64,000 bases of DNA from the NCBI GenBank assembly GCA_030654395.1, contig JAURXM010000111.1, positions 18,951 to 82,950 of the forward strand, written 5' to 3'. This document shows, piece after piece, positions 1 to 9,328 of the stretch. This DNA comes from Aquabacterium sp. (GTDB lineage Bacteria > Pseudomonadota > Gammaproteobacteria > Burkholderiales > Burkholderiaceae_C). Position numbers and translations under genes: made by a program. The notes beneath the pieces are model-generated. The model saw only the letters and a list, made by a program, of their open reading frames with translations, was not told where the DNA came from and searched no databases. The first letter of the stretch is position 1. Each line of letters starts with the position of its first letter.

Positions 1-1307
1 CTGACGATGACCACCACGGCGTCACCTGCCAGCATGGCCTGAATATGCAGCCATTTAGCAGGGATGGATGGCCATTCGTTCGCTTGCTCTGCGCTGTAGG
101 TCTCGCCGGTTTCCATCACGCTGGATAAAATGGCTCTGATTGATTGGCCAACCTCAGTAGGTAGCAGGGTGGACAAGGATTTGTCTAAAATGGCAGTCTT
201 GTCACGGCCTGTCAGGGACAGTGCGCGGCCATTGATATCGATCAGCATGAAGTCAACCGTGGCGCCACTGACATCGCAAACGCGATGGAGTACAAAACAC
301 GCATCCTGACTGGCCTCTGATGCCGCGTAGTAAGTTGTTTGTGCACGGCGGATGCGTGCACGACTGCGTCCAAGTTGCCACATCAGCAAAGCCATGCCAC
401 ACAACATGGCAGTGGCGATAACAGCTTGCTTCTGGCGTGATAGCTTGTTTTCTTGAAGGCGATGGAGTTGCTCGCTTTCTGACAAGCCCACGATGATCCC
501 CAGCGGGAAGGCGTTCAAGCGGGTGATAGCGGTATAGCGCTTGACCCCATCCCACGGGTTGGCCATCAGGGTGGCCGTTGTGCTCTCTTCTGTGCTGGCG
601 GTGGGCATATTGATGCGTGCAGCGTCATGGGCGTCAGCTGTCATGCCGCCAATGCGGTCTCCTGTGCGTGTGACCACCACACGCCCGTTGACATCGACCA
701 TGCCCAAGACGCCTTGCTGGCCCACACGCGACGGGTCATAGCCTGTGGTGAAGTAGGCCGGATCAATGGATACAAGCACCACGCCAGCAAACTGGCCTTT
801 GGCGTCGCTGATTCGGCGTGCGAAGTGCATCTCACGTTTTGATGCGTCGCTCAGGGATGGGGTCGTGTCGATGTAAATGGTGTCACCGACAAGCGAAGCC
901 GCAGGCGATGCAAAGTGCCTGAAGTAAGGCTGCGTGAGCACATCAGGCGCATGGCTGGCATGGTTGGATGCCGCCACATGGCCAGCTTGATCGACGATGT
1001 CGATGCTAAAGATCAAGGACGCTGGCACCAGCAGATCGCCCTCAACCGCTGGAAGGGCACCCTTCAGACCATGGCGTTCAGCGGCGTGGCGAACCACGCT
1101 CAGTGTCAGGTCAATGTCGCGCAAAGAGCGAACCACCTGCTCTTTGTATAAACCTGCCACGTGCTTCGTGGTCAGTTCCACCTCATTGACCAGGTCTGCC
1201 TTGTCCTGTTCGATCAATTTGAACGTGACAAACCAGACCCCGCCCATGGCCATGAGCGCGATAATAGGCAGCAGCACAGGGGTGCTGCGGGTCATGCCAA
1301 CACGCAT
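1..1307 (-). CDS. Membrane sensor protein with periplasmic cache-like domain and PAS domain, partial
   Basis: The reverse strand stays open from an ATG at 1307 (alternative ATG at 1295) to the window edge, giving about 435 residues with no stop. A hydrophobic segment lies at residues 7-27 and a second near 300-320. Between them is an extracytoplasmic region of the dCache type, with phrases such as QPYFRHF, GDTIYID and LVSIDP typical of ligand-sensing domains. After the second membrane segment comes a PAS-like domain (DFMLIDINGRALSLTGRD, then SLSTLLPTE). This layout usually precedes GGDEF/EAL, histidine kinase or MCP output domains, but the output lies outside the window, so the class is undetermined. 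It is transcribed in the same direction as the upstream oxidase gene, about 100 bp away. Confidence 0.75.
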   Translation of the reverse strand, partial: MRVGMTRSTPVLLPIIALMAMGGVWFVTFKLIEQDKADLVNEVELTTKHVAGLYKEQVVRSLRDIDLTLSVVRHAAERHGLKGALPAVEGDLLVPASLIFSIDIVDQAGHVAASNHASHAPDVLTQPYFRHFASPAASLVGDTIYIDTTPSLSDASKREMHFARRISDAKGQFAGVVLVSIDPAYFTTGYDPSRVGQQGVLGMVDVNGRVVVTRTGDRIGGMTADAHDAARINMPTASTEESTTATLMANPWDGVKRYTAITRLNAFPLGIIVGLSESEQLHRLQENKLSRQKQAVIATAMLCGMALLMWQLGRSRARIRRAQTTYYAASEASQDACFVLHRVCDVSGATVDFMLIDINGRALSLTGRDKTAILDKSLSTLLPTEVGQSIRAILSSVMETGETYSAEQANEWPSIPAKWLHIQAMLAGDAVVVIV

Positions 1308-1409
1308 CTTGAGGCATCAGGTTGTCTGAGATGCTGTGTATATCGGCCTTTCAGCGGGTTTGTTGAGTCAGCAACCGCGCCTACCCGGTCAAGTATCAGA
1401 TTGACGTGC

Positions 1410-4400
1410 TTACTGGATCGTTGCAGTCACAGTCGGATACAAGCGATCTACCGGGATAGGGTTGAAGGCCTTATCCCCCGGACGCATCCATTGCAATTGC
1501 ATCGCAGCCGTAATGCCATATTGAAAGTACTCCACTTTGATGGCGTATTTTTGACCGGCGACCAAGGTGATCTTGGTGCTGGCGTTGTATGTCGGCCAAT
1601 GAGTGGTGTAGTTGTCTATCAATAGGACGCCATTGACCCAGACCCGGACGCCATCATCAGACAGGGTTCTGAAGAAGTAGTCGCCCGATACCGGCGCCTC
1701 GATCTGGCCCGTCCATCTGGCCGAGAACAGGTCACTGCGCATGCCATCTACTGGTGCGGTATAGAACCAGTCGAAGTTGATGTCTTCATTGCGCTTGACT
1801 GTCGGCGCACCAGTCAAGGTGTAGTTGTCGAAGTATTCAGCGAGCAAGCCCTGACCTGTGCCCTTGCCCCAGTCGGCTATTGGCGCTGGTTTCACGGGCA
1901 AGCCATCCTTGGACAGCGTCAACGCGACAGGAGGCACCAGCATCTGTGTATAGCCGCCTTTGGCAAGCTCATACACATAGTAATCACCCGTTGCCCAACC
2001 GCTGGTGTTAAACGTTAACTTACCGCTTGCCCCTGGTGCCCACTGGCTGGTCACGTATTGGTATGAGCCTGATGCCACCTTGAGGTAAACACCCACCCAA
2101 TTGTTTGCAACGGCCAGGCTATTGTGTGTCTTATAGCTGACCGTGAAAATATCGGTCGGTTTGATGGCCGTGGCAGACAAGGTCATGGATGAGCCAAGTA
2201 AGCCATAAGACGTCGGCTTGTCTAAGACGGGTGTGGATGCCATGCTGGGGCCAACATTGGTCTCATCACCGCCGATTTGCTGCACGTAGGCTGCCACATT
2301 AAGCAGGTCATTGACAGACAGTGCCGCAACTGCAGGCACTTGGGTGTGTGCACTGATTGCATCCACAATGGTTTTGGCTGAACCGTCATGCAGATACGGG
2401 GCAGTGGCCCATGCATCACGCAAGGTTGGGATGTCAATGCCCGTGAGCGTGCCACTGATACGCTGCCCGCTACTTGGTTTGATGGTGCCGATGGCCACCA
2501 AATTGGCAGGGTTGGCGCTGAGCGTGAAGTTCGCGCCACCATGGCAGCTTGCGCAGTTGGCCACAAATACCCGGCGGCCTGCTAAACCAGCGGATGTCAA
2601 AGCGCCATCAGCATGTCGGTTGGGGCTGGCATCAAAGGTGTTGAGCGAGCTCACATACGCAGCCAATGCGTCTAGATCGGCGCTGGCGCCCGCCTTGGCT
2701 GTACCCAAGGTTTGGTTGCTGGTGGCGTAGTTGAATGCGGCGTCCGACATCAAGCCGGTACCACCAGCCAGATTGCGGATCTGGCCTTCAAAGTCTTGCA
2801 CTTCATCAAAGTTGCCACTCCAGTGCAGCAAGCCATGGCCCATACCGCCTCGGCCGCGCAGATTGATCGTGTTGCGCAAGCCTTCGCCAAAGCCAGTCAA
2901 ATCCCATACGCGGCCGTCTTGGCCGCCATCGTTGTGACAGCTTGCACAGCTCATATAGCTGTCTTTGGCCAAGCGAGGGTTCTTGGCGTCATAGAAAAAT
3001 TGCTTGCCTTTAAGCACCTGGGCGCTGAGCTTTTCTGTCGCAATACTGGCCACGCCTGCATAGACCTTGGCTTCAGATTTACCGAAGTCGGTCAAAGGCG
3101 AGAGGTCAACTTGGGTGACGGTTCGATCCATGAAGTTCTGCACATACAAGGTCTTGCTGTCCGGTGACAGTGCCAAGCCTTGGGGTGCCATGCCGACAGA
3201 GAAGCGCAGCAACTGCGCACTGGTTTGGGTGTTGATCACAGCCACCTCCCGACTGGTCTCCAATGCGACAAACAAGTACGCGCCACTGGGGTGGAAGACG
3301 GCAGCCGAAGCCAAGCTGCTGTTGTCATGGTCCACGCGTGCAGACAGGGTATCGGTTGATCCGCTGACATCAATGCGAGAGGTGATGGCGCGAACGGTGT
3401 TTTGGAAGTTCAGATTCTGCCCACTGCGCAGCTTGCCGCGTTTGATGTTGTCTTGCTTGGAGGGAATCCACGCCGAGCCACCATCTGGCGAGATGACCGC
3501 TGCGCCCAGATAATTGGGGATGCCGCTGCCTCCCGTTTCACCATCCTCTACGTCGCTGTGTTGCAGAACGAATGTTTTAACGATGGCCATATTGGACGAG
3601 GACAGCACCAATACTTCGCCGCCTCCGGATGCTGTGTTCACTGCAGCGTTGTTCTCACCATCCAAGGGACTGGTGATAAAGCGCGACACCAAGACGTTCC
3701 CGCCGTTGGCTGTGACAGATAGATGGCGTGGATTGGCACCCACTGACACCGATAAGACGGTGGCACCGGTAGAGGGGTCGAGCTTGAGTACTTGCCCCGA
3801 GGCCTCCAAGCTGACATAGGCCGCCAACCCATCAGGCGACATCACCACACTGTGCGGTTGAGAAGCACGCGGCAAAGTAATGGTCTTGACTACGGCCAAG
3901 GTTTTGGGATCGATGATCGAGATCGTGGCTGAGGCTTTGTTGGCCACCCAGATGCGGCCATCGGGTGCGAGAGCCAGCGTGCGAGGGCTCTTGCCAACAG
4001 TGATCTCTGCTTGGCGCGCCAGATTGCCCGTCGTGCCAGGCGTTAAGACACTGACAGAGTCGTTGTCTGGGTTGACTGTCCAGACGCGATGGCCGCTGCT
4101 GAGTGGTTCGACCACGATGGCGGTGCTGGATGTTGGCTTGTTGGCCGTCGTGGCACTGTTGATTGCTTGCAAGAAGTTGTAGCTGGACACGATGCCCGTG
4201 GAGTCACGCATCGACACCGTCACCAAGTACACGCCAGGCGCGTTGTACTGGTGCGTCTTGGTGCTGTTGGTGCCATAAGGGGTGCTGGGCGAGCCATCAC
4301 CAAAGTTCCAGCTCACATCAACCAAGTTGTTGCTCAAAGCGGGGGCGGGGTAGTTGGCCGTTGCGCCTGCGGCAATGATCGGCGCAGGAATGGGCGAGGT

Positions 4401-6185
4401 CACCTTAGAAGGCAAGTACGGCACGGTGGGCACTGTCGGCGGGACGACCTTGCTTCCCATGCTGACGATCACAGCCCTTGATGACACCCCATTGGCATTC
4501 ACCGCAAACACGTAGTAATAACCAGGCGGGGCAAGGTTGACGTTGGGCGTGGTGACCACCAAGCGTTGCCCGCTTTGCGTGAATTGCAATGGGATGCGGC
4601 GCTGCCCAGTGTTGAAGGAATGGGTGCCTGACGGTAAGCCCATTAAAACGAGTTGCGATACTGGGGCGACATCCTTCATTTGAATCTCAAATGAGGCTTC
4701 ATTGGACAAGGTCATGCTGGTGACAGCAGCCATCACGGGGCGAGGGGCCCATTCAACCTTGCCATTGATTTTTTGGAACAGTTGGGGTGGGTAAAACACC
4801 TCTGCATTGGTGTTGAACTGAGGCCCAGGGTAGCCCCCGCCTGATGCCATGACTGTGCCATTGGGCAGCAGTGCGGCATTGGAGTGGTACACATGCATGC
4901 GTGCCGCTTTGGCCGTGAGCGTCCAAGTGTTTGTTTCTGGGCTCCACATTTCAGTGTCGTACACCGAATAGGGATCACCCAAATTGCCACGTTGTGTGCC
5001 GCCACTGACAAACACTTTGCCATCTGGCAGCACGGTGGCGTTCAAAAAACGCCGCGCAAAATTCATGGGAGCCACTTCAGTGAGCTTGGCTGTGCCATCG
5101 TTGATGTCGATGATGGTCGTTTGGTTAGAAGCCAATGCGTCATCCAATACCCAATAGCCATTGCCCCCCATCTTCAAGATCTTGCCTGGGGCATACATGA
5201 CGGCCGAGCCCGTCCCGCCGACGTTGGGTCGGGTGGTGTTATTCATGCCTGTTTTGAACGCGCCCGCCATTTGAATGGCACCCTGACCATTCTTGGCATT
5301 GGCATCGAGGAACCACATTTGCTCGGACGACACGCCAAACAACAAGCCATTGGGTGCAACCCAAGCACGCGGATATTCAGCGCGTAAAAAGTCAGGCCCA
5401 AAAGCGTCACGGCTGGTGGCCCCAAACAAGCTGCGCCAGCCTGTTTGAGGGGCATAAATTTCAGGGGTCATCGCAGCCAAGCCAGCATTGATGGCGCCTG
5501 CAGGGTCGGCGTACATAGGTTCATTGAACGGCACCATGCCGCCGACCATGATTGGGCGCCCATCGGGCAGCATGATCATGGTTGAATACCAGCGATCATG
5601 AGCCAGATTCTGGTTCAACAAAGTGCGTGCGCCTGTGACCGGATCGTACGACGTGGTCGCGCGGGCATTGCCTGCACCCGTTCCTCCGGTGGTGAGCAAC
5701 ATTTTGCCTGTGGACAAAAAGGTCATCCCGCCACAAAAACTATCTGGCAGTGCGGTGTCATCCCGCGCCACGTGGGCGCTCAAGTTGGTGCCTTTGCTGG
5801 GATCCCATACATCGTATGTATAGGCACTCAGGCTGTCGCCACGAGGGCCAAAACCCATCACCTTGCCATCGGGTTGCACCGCCAAGTGGATGGTGTTGAT
5901 GTGCCAAGGCAGCACGGCAGAGAACATGCCCTTGTCAGCCGCATCGGCCGTGGGCGTGACGCCGTCGATCAGCGGATCAGCTACAGCAGGCACAGCGACC
6001 CATTGACTGGTGGTGATGCCCGTGAGGCCTTGCGCAAAAAGTTTGGGTTGAGCTTGACTGCTTTCGCTCGAGCCACCGCCTCCGCATGCTGCAATCACTG
6101 CGCACGACACCACGATGAAGCTGGTGCGTACGGCAAAACGTGTGGATGCGTTTTGACGCGGCATCCCATTTGATGTGGAGTTCAT
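1410..6185 (-). CDS. Lipoprotein galactose-oxidase-like copper radical oxidase fused to PKD, YVTN propeller, di-heme cytochrome c and PA14 domains
   Basis: This 1591-residue protein has an N-terminal signal ending in the lipobox VIAAC, so it is probably a lipoprotein exported by Sec. Residues about 60-580 match galactose oxidase (kelch propeller plus DUF1929). Every copper-radical residue is visible: C151 in FCGG and Y200 in RWYST (the thioether pair), Y433-H434 in VYHS, and H522 in THSFNTGQRR. A PKD domain follows (about 595-670), then YVTN/NHL-type propeller repeats (about 690-1060). Two c-type heme motifs, CASCH at 1080 and CASCH at 1211, sit in a region like di-heme peroxidase/MauG proteins (TAPYLHDGSA). 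A PA14 domain (about 1443-1585) ends the protein. The SCO copper-chaperone gene ends 5 bp upstream, which suggests co-transcription and copper supply. The substrate is unknown; a surface alcohol or polysaccharide oxidase passing electrons to heme is inference. Confidence 0.85.
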   Translation of the reverse strand: MNSTSNGMPRQNASTRFAVRTSFIVVSCAVIAACGGGGSSESSQAQPKLFAQGLTGITTSQWVAVPAVADPLIDGVTPTADAADKGMFSAVLPWHINTIHLAVQPDGKVMGFGPRGDSLSAYTYDVWDPSKGTNLSAHVARDDTALPDSFCGGMTFLSTGKMLLTTGGTGAGNARATTSYDPVTGARTLLNQNLAHDRWYSTMIMLPDGRPIMVGGMVPFNEPMYADPAGAINAGLAAMTPEIYAPQTGWRSLFGATSRDAFGPDFLRAEYPRAWVAPNGLLFGVSSEQMWFLDANAKNGQGAIQMAGAFKTGMNNTTRPNVGGTGSAVMYAPGKILKMGGNGYWVLDDALASNQTTIIDINDGTAKLTEVAPMNFARRFLNATVLPDGKVFVSGGTQRGNLGDPYSVYDTEMWSPETNTWTLTAKAARMHVYHSNAALLPNGTVMASGGGYPGPQFNTNAEVFYPPQLFQKINGKVEWAPRPVMAAVTSMTLSNEASFEIQMKDVAPVSQLVLMGLPSGTHSFNTGQRRIPLQFTQSGQRLVVTTPNVNLAPPGYYYVFAVNANGVSSRAVIVSMGSKVVPPTVPTVPYLPSKVTSPIPAPIIAAGATANYPAPALSNNLVDVSWNFGDGSPSTPYGTNSTKTHQYNAPGVYLVTVSMRDSTGIVSSYNFLQAINSATTANKPTSSTAIVVEPLSSGHRVWTVNPDNDSVSVLTPGTTGNLARQAEITVGKSPRTLALAPDGRIWVANKASATISIIDPKTLAVVKTITLPRASQPHSVVMSPDGLAAYVSLEASGQVLKLDPSTGATVLSVSVGANPRHLSVTANGGNVLVSRFITSPLDGENNAAVNTASGGGEVLVLSSSNMAIVKTFVLQHSDVEDGETGGSGIPNYLGAAVISPDGGSAWIPSKQDNIKRGKLRSGQNLNFQNTVRAITSRIDVSGSTDTLSARVDHDNSSLASAAVFHPSGAYLFVALETSREVAVINTQTSAQLLRFSVGMAPQGLALSPDSKTLYVQNFMDRTVTQVDLSPLTDFGKSEAKVYAGVASIATEKLSAQVLKGKQFFYDAKNPRLAKDSYMSCASCHNDGGQDGRVWDLTGFGEGLRNTINLRGRGGMGHGLLHWSGNFDEVQDFEGQIRNLAGGTGLMSDAAFNYATSNQTLGTAKAGASADLDALAAYVSSLNTFDASPNRHADGALTSAGLAGRRVFVANCASCHGGANFTLSANPANLVAIGTIKPSSGQRISGTLTGIDIPTLRDAWATAPYLHDGSAKTIVDAISAHTQVPAVAALSVNDLLNVAAYVQQIGGDETNVGPSMASTPVLDKPTSYGLLGSSMTLSATAIKPTDIFTVSYKTHNSLAVANNWVGVYLKVASGSYQYVTSQWAPGASGKLTFNTSGWATGDYYVYELAKGGYTQMLVPPVALTLSKDGLPVKPAPIADWGKGTGQGLLAEYFDNYTLTGAPTVKRNEDINFDWFYTAPVDGMRSDLFSARWTGQIEAPVSGDYFFRTLSDDGVRVWVNGVLLIDNYTTHWPTYNASTKITLVAGQKYAIKVEYFQYGITAAMQLQWMRPGDKAFNPIPVDRLYPTVTATIQ

Positions 6186-6190
6186 GTGGG

Positions 6191-7009
6191 TTACCTAACA
6201 ACTGCAGATGGGGAACGGGATGACAAGCTGAGACGAGTTTGGGGGCCGTATAGGTCGTCCAACTCCATCAGTTCGCGTAGAACACGGGGCTGATCAAAAT
6301 CAGGCCCCCGGTAGCGCATCGTTGGGCGGCCCTCGGCATCCAACAAGATCAAACTGGTGATGTGGTCAACGGGTCGCACGGCATCGCCTTTGCGCAGGTC
6401 AAAAGCCTGAAAGCGCTTGGTGAAGAGGCTGACAACGTCAACGTCACCCGAGAGCCAAGCCCAATTTCGGTGGTCCACGCCTAGTTTGGATGCAAAGGCT
6501 TGAAGCCTTTTTGGGTTGTCGTTGAGCGGGTCAACTGTGACCGACAGCAGTTGCAGCCGATCACGATAAGCCGCAGGGATACTTTGTTGAAGTTGAATCA
6601 ACTCTCTTGACACGATGGGGCAACTGACTGAGCAACTGGTATAGACAAAGTTGAGCAACACCGTTTTGCCACGCAGTTGCGTCATGTCAAAACGTTGACC
6701 AGACTGGTCAACCAGCGCAAAGGGCTCCAGCACACGGGTCACCGGTATTTGGTTTTGAGGCGATGTGGCAGCTTGGGGCTTGTAGGCGGTCAATTTGCTG
6801 CCGCTATCGCCATTGCTGTCGCTGCTGAATTGAGGCTGCAGCAACAAGACCACGGCCAATGCCAATGCCAAGCCTGACAGCAAGAGCAGGACCCCTATCA
6901 GGATTTGCTTTTGTCTGCTTTTCCGGCGTACTGCCAGCATGTTGACCGCCGTTTTCATGTCTGAATGCTGCACTTGCAGCGGGTGCCTTCGCTTGTTCGC
7001 ATCGGCCAT
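6191..7009 (-). CDS. SCO1/SenC family copper chaperone
   Basis: A 272-residue thioredoxin-fold protein anchored by one N-terminal membrane helix (about residues 35-58). The copper site is complete: C126 and C130 in SCSVSCP and H216 in VDHITSL. SCO proteins deliver copper to CuA of cytochrome oxidase or to other periplasmic copper enzymes. Here the stop codon lies 5 bp before the start of the galactose-oxidase-like gene. No cytochrome oxidase genes are nearby, so its client is probably that copper enzyme; this is inferred from context. The start at 7009 is the first in-frame ATG before the membrane segment. Confidence 0.9.
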   Translation of the reverse strand: MADANKRRHPLQVQHSDMKTAVNMLAVRRKSRQKQILIGVLLLLSGLALALAVVLLLQPQFSSDSNGDSGSKLTAYKPQAATSPQNQIPVTRVLEPFALVDQSGQRFDMTQLRGKTVLLNFVYTSCSVSCPIVSRELIQLQQSIPAAYRDRLQLLSVTVDPLNDNPKRLQAFASKLGVDHRNWAWLSGDVDVVSLFTKRFQAFDLRKGDAVRPVDHITSLILLDAEGRPTMRYRGPDFDQPRVLRELMELDDLYGPQTRLSLSSRSPSAVVR

Positions 7010-7465
7010 TTTCTAGTTGACTATTTTCGTGCTTGTCGGCTGGAAAGCAATACCAAAAAGGCGTAGTGATCACTTGAGTGAGGGGGCCTGTTTGGGGGGG
7101 TAATCCGGTAAAAATTCACGACTTGTTCAGTGTGCCATTGGCCCCGACCCTTGGTCATGATGTTGTGGCATTGAAAGTGGATGTGAAAGCAATCAGCATG
7201 TGCTCAATAGATTTCTTGTAAATGATTATCAACAAGACATGAGTGACGTTTGAGTCGATACAAGGTTCAATATCAGGTGACATGAGTGCCCCATGTTGTT
7301 CGCCAGTATTGCTGTTGAAGAAGGCTGATCAGCGAGTTTTTTTGGCATTAATAGAACCCCAAAAACAGGGTTAACGTGTTTTTTTTATTTCGATATGTGT
7401 TCTAAAGTTCAATCACTAACTTTCATTAGTGCGTACCCCCCGATCTACAACTTGAGAGCAAACAC
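7010..7465. other. Divergent intergenic region between the SCO-oxidase operon and the PEP-CTERM pair
   Basis: About 456 bp without a convincing gene. It must hold the promoter for the leftward SCO-oxidase operon and for the rightward PEP-CTERM gene. It becomes AT-rich toward the right, with a run of T at about 7379-7390. The palindrome-like site CTAAAGTTCAA at 7402-7412 also occurs in related form before the other two PEP-CTERM genes. I could not assign -35/-10 elements with confidence. Confidence 0.5.
7402..7412. promoter_or_regulatory. Candidate shared operator before PEP-CTERM gene 1
   Basis: CTAAAGTTCAA is an imperfect palindrome ending about 54 nt before the start codon. It resembles TTAAAGTTTAA before the second copy and CCCTAAGTTTAGGG before the third PEP-CTERM gene. 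The similarity is direct; a role as a binding site is inference. Confidence 0.3.
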
Positions 7466-8242
7466 ATGACTACGACACACTCTTCCTTCTCACGCATGTC
7501 TCCTACATTGATCTCCCTTGCTGTATGCATGGTCGCTGCCACAGCCCACGCTGCACCGGTGATTCAAACGCCTGGCACACCATTTGAGATGAATGGTGCT
7601 TGGTACACGTACCAAGGCACCTCTACACTCACCTACAGCGCCACCAAGGTCGGCAACGATGGCTTGGGGGGCATTGTCAACACGGTGATCGCACCAGCAA
7701 CCTATAACACCGTCACCCATGCCAATACAGCAGCCATCACCGAGATGGTGGTGGATCAAGCTGCGGGCACCTTGATCGCCAAGACGATGGGTGGCATGCA
7801 CCAAGAGGCAGTGAGAAATGGTTTGATGACAGGTGGCTTTTTGGATGTGTCCAATCTGTACTTCGATTCGACCAAAAATCAGCTGATTGCCGACGTGCAT
7901 GGCGTTGGCAAGGTAGCAGGCGACCAAGGCTACAAAAGCATGGCCTTCTTTGATGTGCGTAGCACACAAGGATTGGTCGCGTCCATCCCTGGCGCAGGCA
8001 CGTATAAGGCCACACTGAGCGGCCTGTATCTCACCAACGGTGCCATGGACTACATCACCAAGTCTTTGGGCTTGGGCGGTTTGGCCGCCAGCATCACCAA
8101 GGGCACTGACTTTGGCGTGGTGACTTCATCCTTCACCGTCTCTAAAGCGCTGGCACCGGCTGTGCCTGAGGCCTCCACCTACGCCATGATGGGCTTGGGT
8201 CTGTTTGGCTTGGCCTTCATGCGCAGACAACGCAAAGCTTGA
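7466..8242 (+). CDS. PEP-CTERM sorted exported protein, copy 1
   Basis: A 258-residue protein with a Sec signal peptide (hydrophobic core LISLAVCMVAATAHA, cleavage near residue 30). A C-terminal PEP-CTERM sorting tail is present: VPEAS, a hydrophobic stretch, then RRQRKA. Such tails are recognised by exosortase, which releases or anchors the protein at the cell surface, often with exopolysaccharide or biofilm genes. No exosortase gene lies in this window. The mature part has no recognised domain. It is a near-duplicate of the next gene, with the same length and mostly identical residues by eye. Confidence 0.88.
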   Translation: MTTTHSSFSRMSPTLISLAVCMVAATAHAAPVIQTPGTPFEMNGAWYTYQGTSTLTYSATKVGNDGLGGIVNTVIAPATYNTVTHANTAAITEMVVDQAAGTLIAKTMGGMHQEAVRNGLMTGGFLDVSNLYFDSTKNQLIADVHGVGKVAGDQGYKSMAFFDVRSTQGLVASIPGAGTYKATLSGLYLTNGAMDYITKSLGLGGLAASITKGTDFGVVTSSFTVSKALAPAVPEASTYAMMGLGLFGLAFMRRQRKA

Positions 8243-8299
8243 TCGACCGGCAAGCGGCGCTATATGCCGCTCGGGCGCTTGTATCGTTGACATCACTGG

Positions 8300-8335
8300 A
8301 ACGCCCTCTCCATCTACAAATGGAGAGGGCGTTTT
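8300..8335 (+). terminator. Rho-independent terminator after PEP-CTERM copy 1
   Basis: A perfect 14-bp stem (8300-8313 with 8320-8333) and a 6-nt loop, followed by TT. About 30 nt upstream is a weaker hairpin, AGCGGC/GCCGCT at 8253-8271, which looks like a degenerate copy of the hairpin that follows the second gene. Confidence 0.8.
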
Positions 8336-8459
8336 GCTGTGCGAGTGAGCAGCAGCACGTAAAAAGGTAGCGTTTAAAAATTGAGGAAAATTCACGCAAA
8401 TCCAAGCTGTGTGCGTCGTCTTGGTGGGTAACCCCATTAAACATGTCATGTGCTGTTGG

Positions 8460-8470
8460 TTAAAGTTTAA
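8460..8470. promoter_or_regulatory. Candidate shared operator before PEP-CTERM gene 2
   Basis: TTAAAGTTTAA is a perfect 5-1-5 palindrome ending about 46 nt before the start codon. It stands where CTAAAGTTCAA stands before copy 1. Both are followed by the same AATCACT tail, so the duplication includes the upstream regulatory DNA. Confidence 0.35.
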
Positions 8471-8516
8471 TCACTGACCAACCCTGTTTTGCAACCTACA
8501 ACCTGCGAGAAAACAC

Positions 8517-9293
8517 ATGACTACTACGCACGCTTCCTTCTCACGCATGTCTCCAAAATTGATCACCTTGGCTGTGTGCATGGCTGCTGCTACAGCCCAT
8601 GCTGCGCCGGTGATTCAAACATCTGGCACGCCATTTGAAATGAATGGTGCGTGGTACACATTCAAAGGCACATCTATCTTCACCAACAGCGCCGCCAAGG
8701 TCGGCAACGATAGCGCGGGTGGCATTGTCAATACGGTGATCGCCCCGTCAACCTATAACACCACCACCAATGCCAGCACCTCAGCCATTACCGAGATGGT
8801 GGTGGACCAGGCCGCTGGTACCTTGATCACTAAAGGGCATGGCGGCATGCACCAAGTGGCAGCGAGAAATGGTTTGATGACAGGTGGCTTCTTGGACGTG
8901 ACCGATATGTACTATGACCCGACCAAGAAGCAGATGTTTGCCGATGTTCATGGCGTTGGCAAGGTGGCCGGGGACCAAGGTTTTAAAAACATCGCTTTCT
9001 TTGATGTGAAGACCACGAAGGGCTTGCTCTCGGCCATCCCTAGCGTCGGCACCTACACCACGAGCTTTAGCGGCCTGACTCTCACCACAGGTGCCATGGA
9101 CTACATCACCAAATCGTTGGGCTTGGGCGGCTTGGCTGCCAGCGTCACCAAGGGCACCGACTTTGGTGTGATGACCTCATCCATCACGATCTCTAAAGCG
9201 CTGGCACCGGCTGTGCCTGAGGCTTCCACCTACGCCATGATGGGCTTGGGTCTGTTTGGCTTGGCTTTCATGCGCAGACAACGCCAAGCCTGA
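8517..9293 (+). CDS. PEP-CTERM sorted exported protein, copy 2
   Basis: A 258-residue paralogue of the gene just upstream. It has the same signal peptide and the same C-terminal tail (VPEASTYAMMGLGLFGLAF, then RRQRQA). Differences lie mainly in the mature region, for instance around residues 60-100 and 150-190. Tandem duplication followed by divergence is the simplest reading. The mature function is not recognised. Confidence 0.88.
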   Translation: MTTTHASFSRMSPKLITLAVCMAAATAHAAPVIQTSGTPFEMNGAWYTFKGTSIFTNSAAKVGNDSAGGIVNTVIAPSTYNTTTNASTSAITEMVVDQAAGTLITKGHGGMHQVAARNGLMTGGFLDVTDMYYDPTKKQMFADVHGVGKVAGDQGFKNIAFFDVKTTKGLLSAIPSVGTYTTSFSGLTLTTGAMDYITKSLGLGGLAASVTKGTDFGVMTSSITISKALAPAVPEASTYAMMGLGLFGLAFMRRQRQA

Positions 9294-9300
9294 GTGATTT

Positions 9301-9324
9301 TCAAGCGGCATGTCTGCCGCTTGA
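9301..9324. terminator. Hairpin between convergent PEP-CTERM copy 2 and liuA
   Basis: Perfect 10-bp stem, TCAAGCGGCA/TGCCGCTTGA, with a 4-nt loop. A short T run (TTTT) precedes it, which would act as the U tract for leftward transcripts, and it lacks a T tract on the rightward side. Its position between converging stop codons suggests it serves both directions. Confidence 0.55.
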
Positions 9325-9328
9325 AGAC

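Noticed and set aside
1340..1409. Possible terminator after the copper oxidase gene
   Set aside because: GCGG../..CCGC pairing is interrupted and has no T tract.
7215..7235. Fur-box-like AAATGATTATCAAC in the SCO/PEP-CTERM intergenic region
   Set aside because: Only one half-site is convincing, and nothing nearby is an iron gene.
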